A stretch of 34,560 nt of DNA from CAZWEZ01 sp964632795 (GTDB taxonomy: Bacteria; Pseudomonadota; Alphaproteobacteria; Rhodospirillales; 2-02-FULL-58-16), in NCBI GenBank assembly GCA_964632795.1, contig CAZWEZ010000033.1:1-34560 (forward strand), written 5' to 3'. The notes under the pieces were generated by a model. The model worked only from the letters and a program-made list of their open reading frames with translations. It had not been told where the DNA came from and made no database searches. Position numbers and translations under genes: made by a program. Positions 7,260 to 15,172 of this stretch are shown here, piece by piece. Each line of letters opens with the position of its first letter. The stretch's first letter is position 1.

Positions 7260-8141
7260 ATGAGCTTCGGACCCCATCTCTTCCTGGCCCTGCTCGAGGG
7301 CACGGTGAGCGCCTTCGTGCTCGCCCTGACCGCCCTCGGGTTGTCCCTGGTGTTCGGCGTGATGCGGGTCGTCAACGTCGCCCACGGCGAGTTCTTCATG
7401 CTCGGCGCGGTGCTCGCCTGGTGGTGTGCGTCGCTGGTCGGCGGTCCGCCGCTGCTCGGCTTCGCGGTGGCGCTGATCGTCGCTCCGCTGATCGTCGGCG
7501 GCCTGGCGCTGGCCGCCGACTGGCTGATCCTGCGGCGGATCGACTACCACCCGGAAAGCACCATCGTGGCGACCATCGGCTTGCTGTACATCATCCAGCA
7601 ACTGGTCCTGACCCTGTATGGCCCCGAGGCGCGACCGGTCGTCCCGCCGATCTATTTCCGGATCGTCTTCCCGTGGTTCGGGTACTCGGGCTACAAGCTG
7701 ATCGTGGCCGGCGTTTCGGGACTGTTGATCGCCGGGGTATGGGTGGCGATGGCGAAGACCCGGCTCGGACTCTATATGCGGGCCACCCAGCTCGACCGGG
7801 AGATGGCCCAGGCCTTCGGGGTCCCGGTGCGCCGGGTCTACGCCACGGTATTCGCGGTGGGCGCGATGCTGGCGGCGATCGCCGGGGTGCTGGTGGTGCC
7901 GATCCAGCAGGCCCACTACCTGATGGGGCTGGATCCGCTGCTGCTGTCGTTCATCGTGGTCATCATCGGCGGCCTGGGCAGTCTCAGAGGGACCCTGGTG
8001 GCGGCGTTCGTGGTCGGGCTCAGCGACGGCGTCATATCCGTTTTCTTCTCGCCGACGCTGGCCAAGATCGTCGCCACGCTGCTGGTCGCCCTGGTGCTGG
8101 TGTACAAGCCGAGCGGCCTGTTCGGGGAGGAGGAGCCATGA
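7260..8141 (+). CDS. livH: Branched-chain amino acid/amide ABC transporter permease, LivH family
   Basis: 293 residues of hydrophobic sequence with about eight membrane helices. Typical LivH segments are visible: ALGLSLVFGVMRVVNVAHGEFFMLGA near the start, RATQLDREMAQAFGVPVRRVYA (the cytoplasmic EAA-like loop that contacts the ATPase), and SFIVVIIGGLGSLRGTLVAAF. It forms half of the membrane channel with LivM. Its TGA overlaps the ATG of the next gene, so translation is coupled. The gene symbol denotes the family only; the substrate may be an amide or other small molecule. Confidence 0.92.
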   Translation: MSFGPHLFLALLEGTVSAFVLALTALGLSLVFGVMRVVNVAHGEFFMLGAVLAWWCASLVGGPPLLGFAVALIVAPLIVGGLALAADWLILRRIDYHPESTIVATIGLLYIIQQLVLTLYGPEARPVVPPIYFRIVFPWFGYSGYKLIVAGVSGLLIAGVWVAMAKTRLGLYMRATQLDREMAQAFGVPVRRVYATVFAVGAMLAAIAGVLVVPIQQAHYLMGLDPLLLSFIVVIIGGLGSLRGTLVAAFVVGLSDGVISVFFSPTLAKIVATLLVALVLVYKPSGLFGEEEP

Positions 8142-9097
8142 GGTGGCGTCCGGGTAGGGTGCTCGCCCTTCATCTGGGCGTCATCGCGGTGCTGTTCGCC
8201 GCCCAGTTCTTCCTCCCGGCGTACCACCACACCAACGCCGCCCGGATCATGGTGTTGGCCACCTACGCCATCGGCTACAACGTGCTGTTGGGCTACACCG
8301 GCCTGTTGAGCCTGGGCCATGCGATGTTCTTCGCGGCGGGTTTGTACGGCGCCGGGCTGCCGGTCTATTACCTGGAAATCGGCGCCCTCCCGGCGTTCGC
8401 TCTCGGCATGCTGTCGAGCCTGGGACTGGCCATCGCCTTCGGGCTGGTGGCGCTGAGGGCGGGCGGGGTGTCGTTCCTGATCGTGACCCTGATGTTCGCC
8501 CAGGCGTTTTTCCTGACCACGCTCTATTTCAACGAGTTCACCATGGGCGACCAGGGGTTCATCCTCCCCGAGCGGCTGAGGACCCTGGAACTGGGCGCCG
8601 TCGCCTTCGGCTTGGCGGAGCCGGCGGTGAAATACAACGTCGCCTTGACGGTGTTCGCGGGGTGCTTCCTGGCCAGCCTGGCGCTGATCCGCTCGCCGAT
8701 CGGCCGCATCCTGGTGGCGATCCGCGAGAACGAGGCGCGGACCCGGATGCTCGGCTACAACACCTTCGCGTACAAGCTCCTGTCGCTGGCCGTCTCGGCA
8801 ACGATCTCGGGCGCCGCCGGGGCGACCTATGCCTTGCTGTTCTCCTACGTCGGGTCGTCCTTCGCCTCGATTCATTACTCGATCTATCCGCTGTTGTGGG
8901 CGCTGCTCGGGGGCATCGGGACGACCACCGGGCCGCTCGTCGGGACCGCCCTGATGTTCTATCTGGTCGACGTCTCGAGCGGCTTCACCTCGAGCTATCT
9001 GCTGGTCGTCGGCGCGGTGCTGGTGATGCTGGTCCTGTGGTTCCCCAAGGGAATCATGGGCATGGTCCGCACAAGGTGGCTGACATGGTTGCCGTGA
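8138..9097 (+). CDS. livM: Branched-chain amino acid/amide ABC transporter permease, LivM family
   Basis: 319 residues, starting at the ATG that overlaps the livH stop (ATGA). LivM hallmarks are ATYAIGYNVLLGYTGLLSLGHAMFFAAG, the ATPase-contact loop SPIGRILVAIRENEARTRMLGYN, and ALLGGIGTTTGPLVGTA near the end. It pairs with LivH in the inner membrane. A GGAGG just upstream supports the start. The end overlaps livG by 13 bases. Confidence 0.92.
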   Translation: MRWRPGRVLALHLGVIAVLFAAQFFLPAYHHTNAARIMVLATYAIGYNVLLGYTGLLSLGHAMFFAAGLYGAGLPVYYLEIGALPAFALGMLSSLGLAIAFGLVALRAGGVSFLIVTLMFAQAFFLTTLYFNEFTMGDQGFILPERLRTLELGAVAFGLAEPAVKYNVALTVFAGCFLASLALIRSPIGRILVAIRENEARTRMLGYNTFAYKLLSLAVSATISGAAGATYALLFSYVGSSFASIHYSIYPLLWALLGGIGTTTGPLVGTALMFYLVDVSSGFTSSYLLVVGAVLVMLVLWFPKGIMGMVRTRWLTWLP

Positions 9098-9834
9098 CCC
9101 TGCTGGAGACCGCCGGGCTGTCCAAGAACTTCGGCGGACTGCTGGCGGTCAAGGACGTCGAATTCCGCCTCGGCGAAGGAGAGATCAGGGCCATCATCGG
9201 CCCCAACGGGGCCGGCAAGACGACGCTGGTCGGCATGATCAGCGGGCAGCTTCGCCCGTCGTCGGGGACGATCGCCTTCAAGGGCCGCGACATCACCGGG
9301 CTCAGGGCCTGGGATCGGGTCGTCCGCGGGATCGTGTACACCTTCCAGGTGACCAGCATTTTCAAGAACCTGAGTTGCTACGAGAACGTCGCCCTGGCCG
9401 CCCAACGGCGCCTGATGGACGGCATGATCGGACATCTGACGCTCGGCGAGAGGCGAATCGCCGAGCGGGTCGAAACCGCCCTTCGCCAGGTCGGGCTGGC
9501 GGCCAGCATGGATCGGCCGGCCAACGCCCTGCCCTACGGCCATCAACGGCTGTTGGAGGTGGCCATGGGGTTGGCGCTCGAGCCGGAGCTGCTGATTCTG
9601 GACGAACCCACGCAGGGACTCTCCGAGGAGGAGATTTCGGCGTTTTGCGAGCTCGTCCGGACGATCTCAAAAGAGGCGACCATCCTGTTGATCGAACACA
9701 ACATGTCGGTGGTGCTGGAGCTGGCCGGGAAGATCACCGTGATGGACAAGGGGGCGATCATCGCCGAAGGGACGCCGGAAGAGATCGAACGGCACCCGGA
9801 GGTTCAGAGGGCCTATTTGGGAACCCGATGCTGA
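9085..9834 (+). CDS. livG: Branched-chain amino acid/amide ABC transporter ATPase, LivG family
   Basis: 249 residues. Walker A is GPNGAGKTT (residues 39-47). The signature region is the LivG variant ALPYGHQRLLEVAMGLA, in place of LSGGQ. Walker B is LLILDEPTQGLS and the switch histidine is in LLIEHNMSVV. The insertion after the Q-loop (TFQVTSIFKNLSCYENVALA) is normal for LivG. It hydrolyses ATP on the cytoplasmic face as a heterodimer with LivF. The ATG lies inside livM, so expression is coupled. Confidence 0.92.
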   Translation: MVAVTLLETAGLSKNFGGLLAVKDVEFRLGEGEIRAIIGPNGAGKTTLVGMISGQLRPSSGTIAFKGRDITGLRAWDRVVRGIVYTFQVTSIFKNLSCYENVALAAQRRLMDGMIGHLTLGERRIAERVETALRQVGLAASMDRPANALPYGHQRLLEVAMGLALEPELLILDEPTQGLSEEEISAFCELVRTISKEATILLIEHNMSVVLELAGKITVMDKGAIIAEGTPEEIERHPEVQRAYLGTRC

Positions 9835-10529
9835 AGCTCGAGCGGATAAACTGCTACTACGATGGGGTTCGGGTCCTGAGCGACGTCTCCCTGCATCTGG
9901 CGCCCGGCGAGATACTTGGCCTGCTGGGGCGAAACGGCGCCGGCAAGACGACCACGCTCAAGGCGATCATGGGGCTGATCAAGCCACGGGCGGGGAGTAT
10001 CGAACTCGACGGAAGCGAGCTGACGAGCCTGCAACCCCATGAAATCCCGCGGCTCGGCATCGCCTACGTGCCCCAGGGGCGAAGGCTGTTCGCCGGACTC
10101 AGCGTGGAGGAGAACCTGCGCATGGGCCTGCTGGTCAGGGACAGCCCCCCTCAGATCCTGGACTGGGTGCTGGGCCTGTTTCCGGCGCTCACCGAGCGTC
10201 TGCGCCAGCGCGCCGGGACCTTGAGCGGCGGCGAACAGCAGATGCTGGCCACCGCCCGGGCGCTGTGCCTGGACCCCAGGATTCTGCTTCTGGACGAGCC
10301 CTGCGAGGGCCTCATGCCGAGCCTGGTCGACAAGCTGCTGGAGACGATCCGCGGGCTGAGGGCGCGCGGCGTGGCGGTGGTGCTGGTCGAACAGAAGGTC
10401 GAGGCGGTGCTGAAGATCGCCGACCGCATCGTCATTCTGGAGAACGGCGCGGTCCGCCACCAGGCAACGCCGCGGGAACTGGCCGCGGATCCCGAACCGC
10501 TGCGCCGCTACGTGGGCGTCGGACGGTGA
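9828..10529 (+). CDS. livF: Branched-chain amino acid/amide ABC transporter ATPase, LivF family
   Basis: 233 residues. Walker A is GRNGAGKTTT (residues 34-43), signature LSGGEQQMLATARAL, Walker B ILLLDEPCEGLMPSL, and the switch region is VLVEQKVEAVL. The LivF marker YVPQGRRLFAGLSVEENLRMG is present. It starts 7 bases inside livG. The common LivF Walker B continuation is EPSEGL; here it is EPCEGL, a minor variant. Confidence 0.92.
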   Translation: MLKLERINCYYDGVRVLSDVSLHLAPGEILGLLGRNGAGKTTTLKAIMGLIKPRAGSIELDGSELTSLQPHEIPRLGIAYVPQGRRLFAGLSVEENLRMGLLVRDSPPQILDWVLGLFPALTERLRQRAGTLSGGEQQMLATARALCLDPRILLLDEPCEGLMPSLVDKLLETIRGLRARGVAVVLVEQKVEAVLKIADRIVILENGAVRHQATPRELAADPEPLRRYVGVGR

Positions 10530-11254
10530 CGGGAAAGCGTCTATTTCGTCCATGGTACGCGCTAGGCGCATTGCTGCTGACCGCCGGTTTTGGAATAACT
10601 TCCGACACCCCGCCATCGACGGAAGACCTGGTGCGTCATTTCGACACCGTCGTTTTCGGCTCCGAGCTTGGCGACGCGTATGCCTCCGAAGTCGTCGCCA
10701 AATGGCATGGAACGATCCGCCTGGACCTTCAGGGCCGCGTCGATCCGGGTCTCGCGGAAATCGTCGGCAAACATTTCCGCGCCGTGCTCGGCCTGACCGG
10801 ACTGAAGATCGAGCCCCGCGGTTCGGGAAAGGATTACAACTTCAAGATCGTTTTCGTGCGCGGGGTTTCGGAAATGAGACGTTTCCGCTTCGAGAACGTC
10901 GATCGGCGCCTGATCGAAACCTTGGCCAGTGACGGCGGGTGTTACTTCCTGGCCCTGAAACAGCCCCCGGGCCGGATCGTCAAGGCCGCCGTCGTGGTCA
11001 ACGTCGATCATCGATATATCGACCACTGCCTGCTCGAGGAGATCACCCAAAGCCTGGGGCTTCCCAACGACAGCGACATTGTGCGGCCCTCGATTTTCAG
11101 CGGCGGCGACAGGCTGAGCGAGCTCTCGCGCAGCGACCGGATTCTGGTCAAGACCCTGTACCATTCGCGCATGAAGCCCGGACTGCCCCGCCGGGAGGCC
11201 CTTGTCGTGGCCAGGGAAATCATTTCCGCAGCCGCCGGGGGCGGCCGATATTAG
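10526..11254 (+). CDS. DUF2927-family protein, translationally coupled to livF
   Basis: 242 residues starting at a GTG that overlaps the livF TGA (GTGA). The hydrophobic start (WYALGALLLTAGFGI) suggests a signal or membrane anchor. The C-terminal half carries the DUF2927 pattern: CLLEEITQSLGLPNDSD, then SIFSGGDRLSELSRSDRILV and KTLYHSRMKPGLPRREAL. The glutamates in LLEE, together with upstream histidines, make a metal site possible, but the function is not established. Its place as the last gene of the transporter operon may mean only co-transcription. Confidence 0.8.
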   Translation: MTGKRLFRPWYALGALLLTAGFGITSDTPPSTEDLVRHFDTVVFGSELGDAYASEVVAKWHGTIRLDLQGRVDPGLAEIVGKHFRAVLGLTGLKIEPRGSGKDYNFKIVFVRGVSEMRRFRFENVDRRLIETLASDGGCYFLALKQPPGRIVKAAVVVNVDHRYIDHCLLEEITQSLGLPNDSDIVRPSIFSGGDRLSELSRSDRILVKTLYHSRMKPGLPRREALVVAREIISAAAGGGRY

Positions 11255-11409
11255 CCTCGGGGCGACCCTTCGCCGATGCGCCTCCTTGACGGGGCACAAT
11301 ACATAGGTCATACCGTCTCGTTTTCCAGGGATGAGCCGGACCGATCGCGGGTTGGAATTCCGGCCGCCCTCTTGCCATACCGCCCCCTCACGAAGCCAAT
11401 GTTCGGGAC

Positions 11410-11576
11410 CTGGTGGATAGAATCTAACATATGGTACCCATACGACGGCTTCCCGAGTTCACCCGGAAAGGCGCTCGATGCGCCGTGATGCTGTAGCATC
11501 ACAAGCGTCGGGCAACGCATCCGGTGAGCTCGGGAAGCCGTCGTATGGGTACCATATGTTAGATTCTATCCACTAG
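11410..11576. repeat. Large inverted repeat with a three-hairpin (cloverleaf) head, before typA
   Basis: Bases 11410-11463 pair with 11523-11576, giving 54 pairs of which 52 are Watson-Crick and two would be G-U in RNA. The 59-base head holds three adjacent hairpins: 11470-11484 (GGCGC/GCGCC), 11485-11502 (GTGATGCT/AGCATCAC) and 11505-11518 (GCGT/ACGC). It occupies most of the gap between the DUF2927 gene and typA and ends 25 bases before the typA start. It could be a terminator, a leader structure of typA, or a small non-autonomous element. No target-site duplication is evident. Confidence 0.9.
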
Positions 11577-11601
11577 ATCCCGCGCCCGACCAGGAACGAC
11601 C

Positions 11602-13422
11602 GTGAACATTCGCAACATCGCCATCATCGCCCACGTCGATCACGGCAAGACGACGCTGGTCGATGCCCTGCTCAGGCACAGCGGCCTGTTCCACGCCAGG
11701 CAGCAAATCACCGAGCGGATCATGGACAGCCACGATCTGGAGCGCGAACGGGGCATCACCATCCTGTCCAAGTGCGCCTCGGTGAGTTGGAAGGGACTGC
11801 GGATCAATATCGTCGATACCCCGGGGCACGCCGACTTCGGCGGCGAGGTGGAGCGCATCCTGTCGATGGTCGACGGCGTCCTGCTGCTGGTAGATGCCGC
11901 CGAGGGACCGATGCCCCAGACCAAGTTCGTCACCGCCAAGGCGCTGGCGCTGGGCTTGAAGCCGATCGTCGTGATCAACAAGCTGGACAAGCCCGACGCC
12001 CGCCCCGACGCGGTCCACGACGAGGTCTTCGACCTCTTCGTCGCCCTCGAGGCGAGCGAGGATCAACTGGACTTCCCAACCCTGTTCGCCTCGGCCAAGC
12101 AGGGATGGGCGTCAGCCGAGTCGGGGCTACGGGGCGGCGACATGGAGGTCCTGTTCGACCGCATCGCGACCTGCGTCCCGGCCCCCGAGGTGGGCGGGCC
12201 CGCGCCGTTCCGGATGCTGGCGACGACGCTTGAAAGCGATCCCTATCTGGGCCGCGTCCTGACCGGACGCATCGACAGGGGGACGGTTACCGTCAACACC
12301 ATCGTCAAGGCGCTGAACCGCCACGGCGAGGAGGTGGAGCGGACCCGGATCACCAAGCTCCTCGGCTTTCGGGGGGTGTCGCGGGTGGCGCTGGAAACCG
12401 CCGAGGCCGGGGATATCGTCGCCGTCGCCGGGTTCTCGGCGGCCAGCGTCGCCGACACCCTGTGCGACCTCGCGGTCGCCGAGATCATCCCCGCCCAGCC
12501 GGTGGACCCGCCGACCCTGGCCATGACGTTTTCGATCAACGATTCGCCGCTGGCCGGGCGCGAGGGGACCAAGCTCACCTCGCGGATGATCCGCGCCCGG
12601 CTGTGGGCCGAGGCCGAGGGCAACGTCGCCATCCGCGTTACCGAGACCGCGGACGGCAACGTCTTCGAGGTCGCCGGGCGCGGCGAGTTGCAGTTGGGGG
12701 TGCTCATCGAGACCATGCGCCGGGAGGGCTTCGAGCTGGCCATCGGCCGTCCCCGGGTGCTGACCCGCCAGGACCCGGACACGGGGGACACCCTGGAACC
12801 CTTTGAGGACGTGGTGGTCGACGTCGACGAGGCGTTCTCGGGGGTCGTCGTCGAGGCGCTCGGCAAGCGCAAGGGGCGGATGGACGACATGCGCCCGTCG
12901 GGCGGCGGCAAGGTCCGCATCGGCTTCGTCGCCCCGTCGCGCGGCCTGATCGGCTACCACGGCGAGTTCATGAACGAAACCCGGGGCACCGGGGTGATGT
13001 ACAGGGTGTTCCGCGAGTACGGCCCCCATGCCGGGGCCATCGCCGGGCGGCGCAACGGGGTTCTTATCTCCACCGCCCCGGGGACCACCGTCCCCTACGC
13101 GCTGATGAACCTGGAGGATCGCGGCGCCCTGTTCGTCGACTCAGGGGTCGAGGTCTACGGGGGGATGATCATCGGCGAGAACAGCCGCCACAACGACCTC
13201 GAGGTCAACCCCATGAAGACCAAGCAGTTGACCAACATCCGCGCCGCCGGCACCGACGAGGCAGTGCGCCTGACGACGCCCCGGCGGATGTCCTTGGAAC
13301 AGGCCATCGCCTACATCGCCGACGATGAGTTGGTCGAGGTGACGCCGAAGAACATCCGCCTGCGCAAGCGCCTGCTGTCCCCCCACGCCCGCAAGAAGGC
13401 GGCGCGTAAGGCGGCGACGTAA
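11602..13422 (+). CDS. typA: Ribosome-associated GTPase TypA/BipA
   Basis: 606 residues, full length for the family. G1 is AHVDHGKTTLVDALLRHSG (from residue 10), G2 RERGITILSK, G3 DTPGHADFGGEVERIL and G4 NKLDKPDARP. The translation-factor beta-barrel domain, EF-G-like domains III and V and the TypA-specific C-terminal domain (ending in a basic tail, LRKRLLSPHARKKAARKAAT) follow. TypA binds the 70S ribosome and helps 50S assembly, especially in cold or stress. Start is GTG with AGGA 6-9 bases upstream. The large inverted repeat lies directly upstream and could influence its mRNA leader. Confidence 0.96.
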   Translation: MNIRNIAIIAHVDHGKTTLVDALLRHSGLFHARQQITERIMDSHDLERERGITILSKCASVSWKGLRINIVDTPGHADFGGEVERILSMVDGVLLLVDAAEGPMPQTKFVTAKALALGLKPIVVINKLDKPDARPDAVHDEVFDLFVALEASEDQLDFPTLFASAKQGWASAESGLRGGDMEVLFDRIATCVPAPEVGGPAPFRMLATTLESDPYLGRVLTGRIDRGTVTVNTIVKALNRHGEEVERTRITKLLGFRGVSRVALETAEAGDIVAVAGFSAASVADTLCDLAVAEIIPAQPVDPPTLAMTFSINDSPLAGREGTKLTSRMIRARLWAEAEGNVAIRVTETADGNVFEVAGRGELQLGVLIETMRREGFELAIGRPRVLTRQDPDTGDTLEPFEDVVVDVDEAFSGVVVEALGKRKGRMDDMRPSGGGKVRIGFVAPSRGLIGYHGEFMNETRGTGVMYRVFREYGPHAGAIAGRRNGVLISTAPGTTVPYALMNLEDRGALFVDSGVEVYGGMIIGENSRHNDLEVNPMKTKQLTNIRAAGTDEAVRLTTPRRMSLEQAIAYIADDELVEVTPKNIRLRKRLLSPHARKKAARKAAT

Positions 13423-13444
13423 TACCGGCGCTCCTTATTCCTGA

Positions 13445-13548
13445 CCCGTGGCCATCCTTCGACACGCGAGCTTCGCTCGCTGCTCAGGATGAGGCGTCAC
13501 TAAAACCCTCATCCTGAGCAGCCGCGCAAGCGGCGTGTCGAAGGATGG
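13445..13548. repeat. Palindromic intergenic repeat, copy 1
   Basis: The left arm CCATCCTTCGACACGC from 13452 matches the inverted right arm GCGTGTCGAAGGATGG ending at 13548. Each arm carries a small inner hairpin (GCGAGCTTCGCTCGC; GCCGCGCAAGCGGC) and a CTCAGGATGAGG block. A second copy lies at 33402-33516. It sits between convergent typA and amidase genes, where it may also stop transcription. From memory this sequence type is common in alphaproteobacterial genomes. Confidence 0.85.
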
Positions 13549-13667
13549 TCGGGTGAGTCGTGATTGTCGCCGCTGGCATTATTCTTTCCCGGTGCGCCGG
13601 GGAGAAGAAAAATACATTTTGAAAATGATGGGGAATACCAACGGCCACCGACACCGGCTTTTTGGTC

Positions 13668-15050
13668 CTATGCCTCCGGCAGGCGGATCGGGTTGGCCGT
13701 TTCGTAGGCCCGGCAGGCGCGCAGGACCAGGGCGTCGGCGTGCATGGGGCCGACCACCTGCAATCCCACCGGCAGCCCCGCGCCGGTGAAGCCGCAGGGG
13801 ATCGTGGCCGCCGGTTGCTGGGTCAGGTTGAAGGGGTAGCTGAACGGGGTCCAGTCCCACCACCGGCCCTGGGTTTCGGGATCGGCGACCTCGACCCCGG
13901 CGGCAAACGCAGGGATCGGCAGGGTGGGGGTCACCAGCAGATCGTAGTCGCGGTGGAAGGCCTTCATCGCCCGGCCCAGGGCCCCCCGGGCATCGACCGC
14001 CTCGAGGTAGCTCTTGAGGCCGATGGCCTCCCCTTGGGCGGCCACCTCGCGCAGCCCCGGATCGACCATCGCGCGTTGCTCGGCGGACAGTGGGGCGAGG
14101 GCCAGGGCGGCGCCGGCGTACCAGTGGACGCGGAAGGTCTCCGGGGCCTCGGCGAAGTCGAGCTCGACGGTCTCGACGGCCGCCCCCAGCCGGCCGAGGA
14201 CCTCCACCGCCCCGGCCACCGAGGCGGCGACCTCGGCGTCCACCGTGGCGAGGCCGAGGTCGGGGCTGTAGGCCACGCGGAGTCCTCTTATGCCGTCCTC
14301 CAGGCCCTGGCGGTAGTCCCGGTTGTCCTCGGGGAGGGCGTACCAGTCGCGGGGATCGGGTCCGGCCATCACGTTGAGCATCAGGGCGGCGTCGGCGACG
14401 CAGCGGGTCAACGGGCCGACATGGGACAGGGTGCCGAACCTGCTGGCCGGGAACACCGGGATCCGCCCGAACGAGGGCTTGAGCCCGAACACGCCGCTGA
14501 AGCCGGCGGGAATGCGCACCGATCCGCCGCCGTCGGTCCCCACGTGCAGCGCCCCCATGCCCAGCGCGCAGGCCGCCGCCGCGCCGCCGCTGCTGCCCCC
14601 GGGGGTCAGCTCGGGGTTCCACGGATTGCGGGTAATCCCGGTGAGCGGCGAATCGGTAACCCCCTTCCAGCCGAACTCCGGGGTCGCGGTCTTGCCCAGC
14701 AGGACCGCGCCGTGTTCGCGCAGGCGGGCGACGCACGGCGCGTCGAAGTCCGCCGGGGTCTCCCTGGAGGTGGTCCTTGAGCCCATCCCGGTCGGCCACC
14801 CCTCGACCGGGATCAGGTCCTTTATCGACACCGGGACGCCGTCGAGCTGGCCCAGCGGCTCCCCCTTCATCCACCGCGCCTCGGACTCCCGGGCGGCGGC
14901 CAGGGCGCCTTCCGCGTCGAGGAGGCAATAGGCGTTGACGGTGTCGTTGTGGCGCTCGATGCGGTCCAGCGCCTGGCCCACGGCCTCGACCGGAGACAGG
15001 GTCCCGGCGGCGAACCGCTCGAGCAGGGAGACGGCGGTCGCATGCTCCAT
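13668..15050 (-). CDS. Amidase-signature family amidase
   Basis: 460 residues, a normal length. The Ser-cisSer-Lys triad is visible: K77 in GVPVSIKDLIPVEG, cis-Ser S153 in TPGGSSGGAAAA, and nucleophile S177 in GTDGGGSVRIPAG. The 24-residue spacing between the two serines is the family standard. These enzymes hydrolyse carboxamides in the cytoplasm; no signal peptide is present. GatA is an alternative, but no gatB or gatC lies nearby and the C-terminal half (PTLPIPAFAAGVEVADPETQ) looks like a stand-alone amidase. It is divergent from the channel gene at 15173. Confidence 0.92.
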   Translation of the reverse strand: MEHATAVSLLERFAAGTLSPVEAVGQALDRIERHNDTVNAYCLLDAEGALAAARESEARWMKGEPLGQLDGVPVSIKDLIPVEGWPTGMGSRTTSRETPADFDAPCVARLREHGAVLLGKTATPEFGWKGVTDSPLTGITRNPWNPELTPGGSSGGAAAACALGMGALHVGTDGGGSVRIPAGFSGVFGLKPSFGRIPVFPASRFGTLSHVGPLTRCVADAALMLNVMAGPDPRDWYALPEDNRDYRQGLEDGIRGLRVAYSPDLGLATVDAEVAASVAGAVEVLGRLGAAVETVELDFAEAPETFRVHWYAGAALALAPLSAEQRAMVDPGLREVAAQGEAIGLKSYLEAVDARGALGRAMKAFHRDYDLLVTPTLPIPAFAAGVEVADPETQGRWWDWTPFSYPFNLTQQPAATIPCGFTGAGLPVGLQVVGPMHADALVLRACRAYETANPIRLPEA

Positions 15051-15172
15051 GGAGGCCTCGATGGTGTCGATGAAAGTCGAATCCAGGCTAACAGATCAAC
15101 CGGGCGAAGAGTAACCTCCGGTTCGCCGGAAATTCCGTTCCCTTGATGAAATATCCGGGCTAGGGTCGGGCG

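Noticed and set aside
7199..9097. 632-codon plus frame starting before livH
   Set aside because: Its first half is livH read in another frame; the real protein is LivM from the ATG at 8138.
11276..11520. Overlapping short ORFs on both strands in the large inverted repeat
   Set aside because: They arise from the palindromic arms; composition is not protein-like and neither has a ribosome site.
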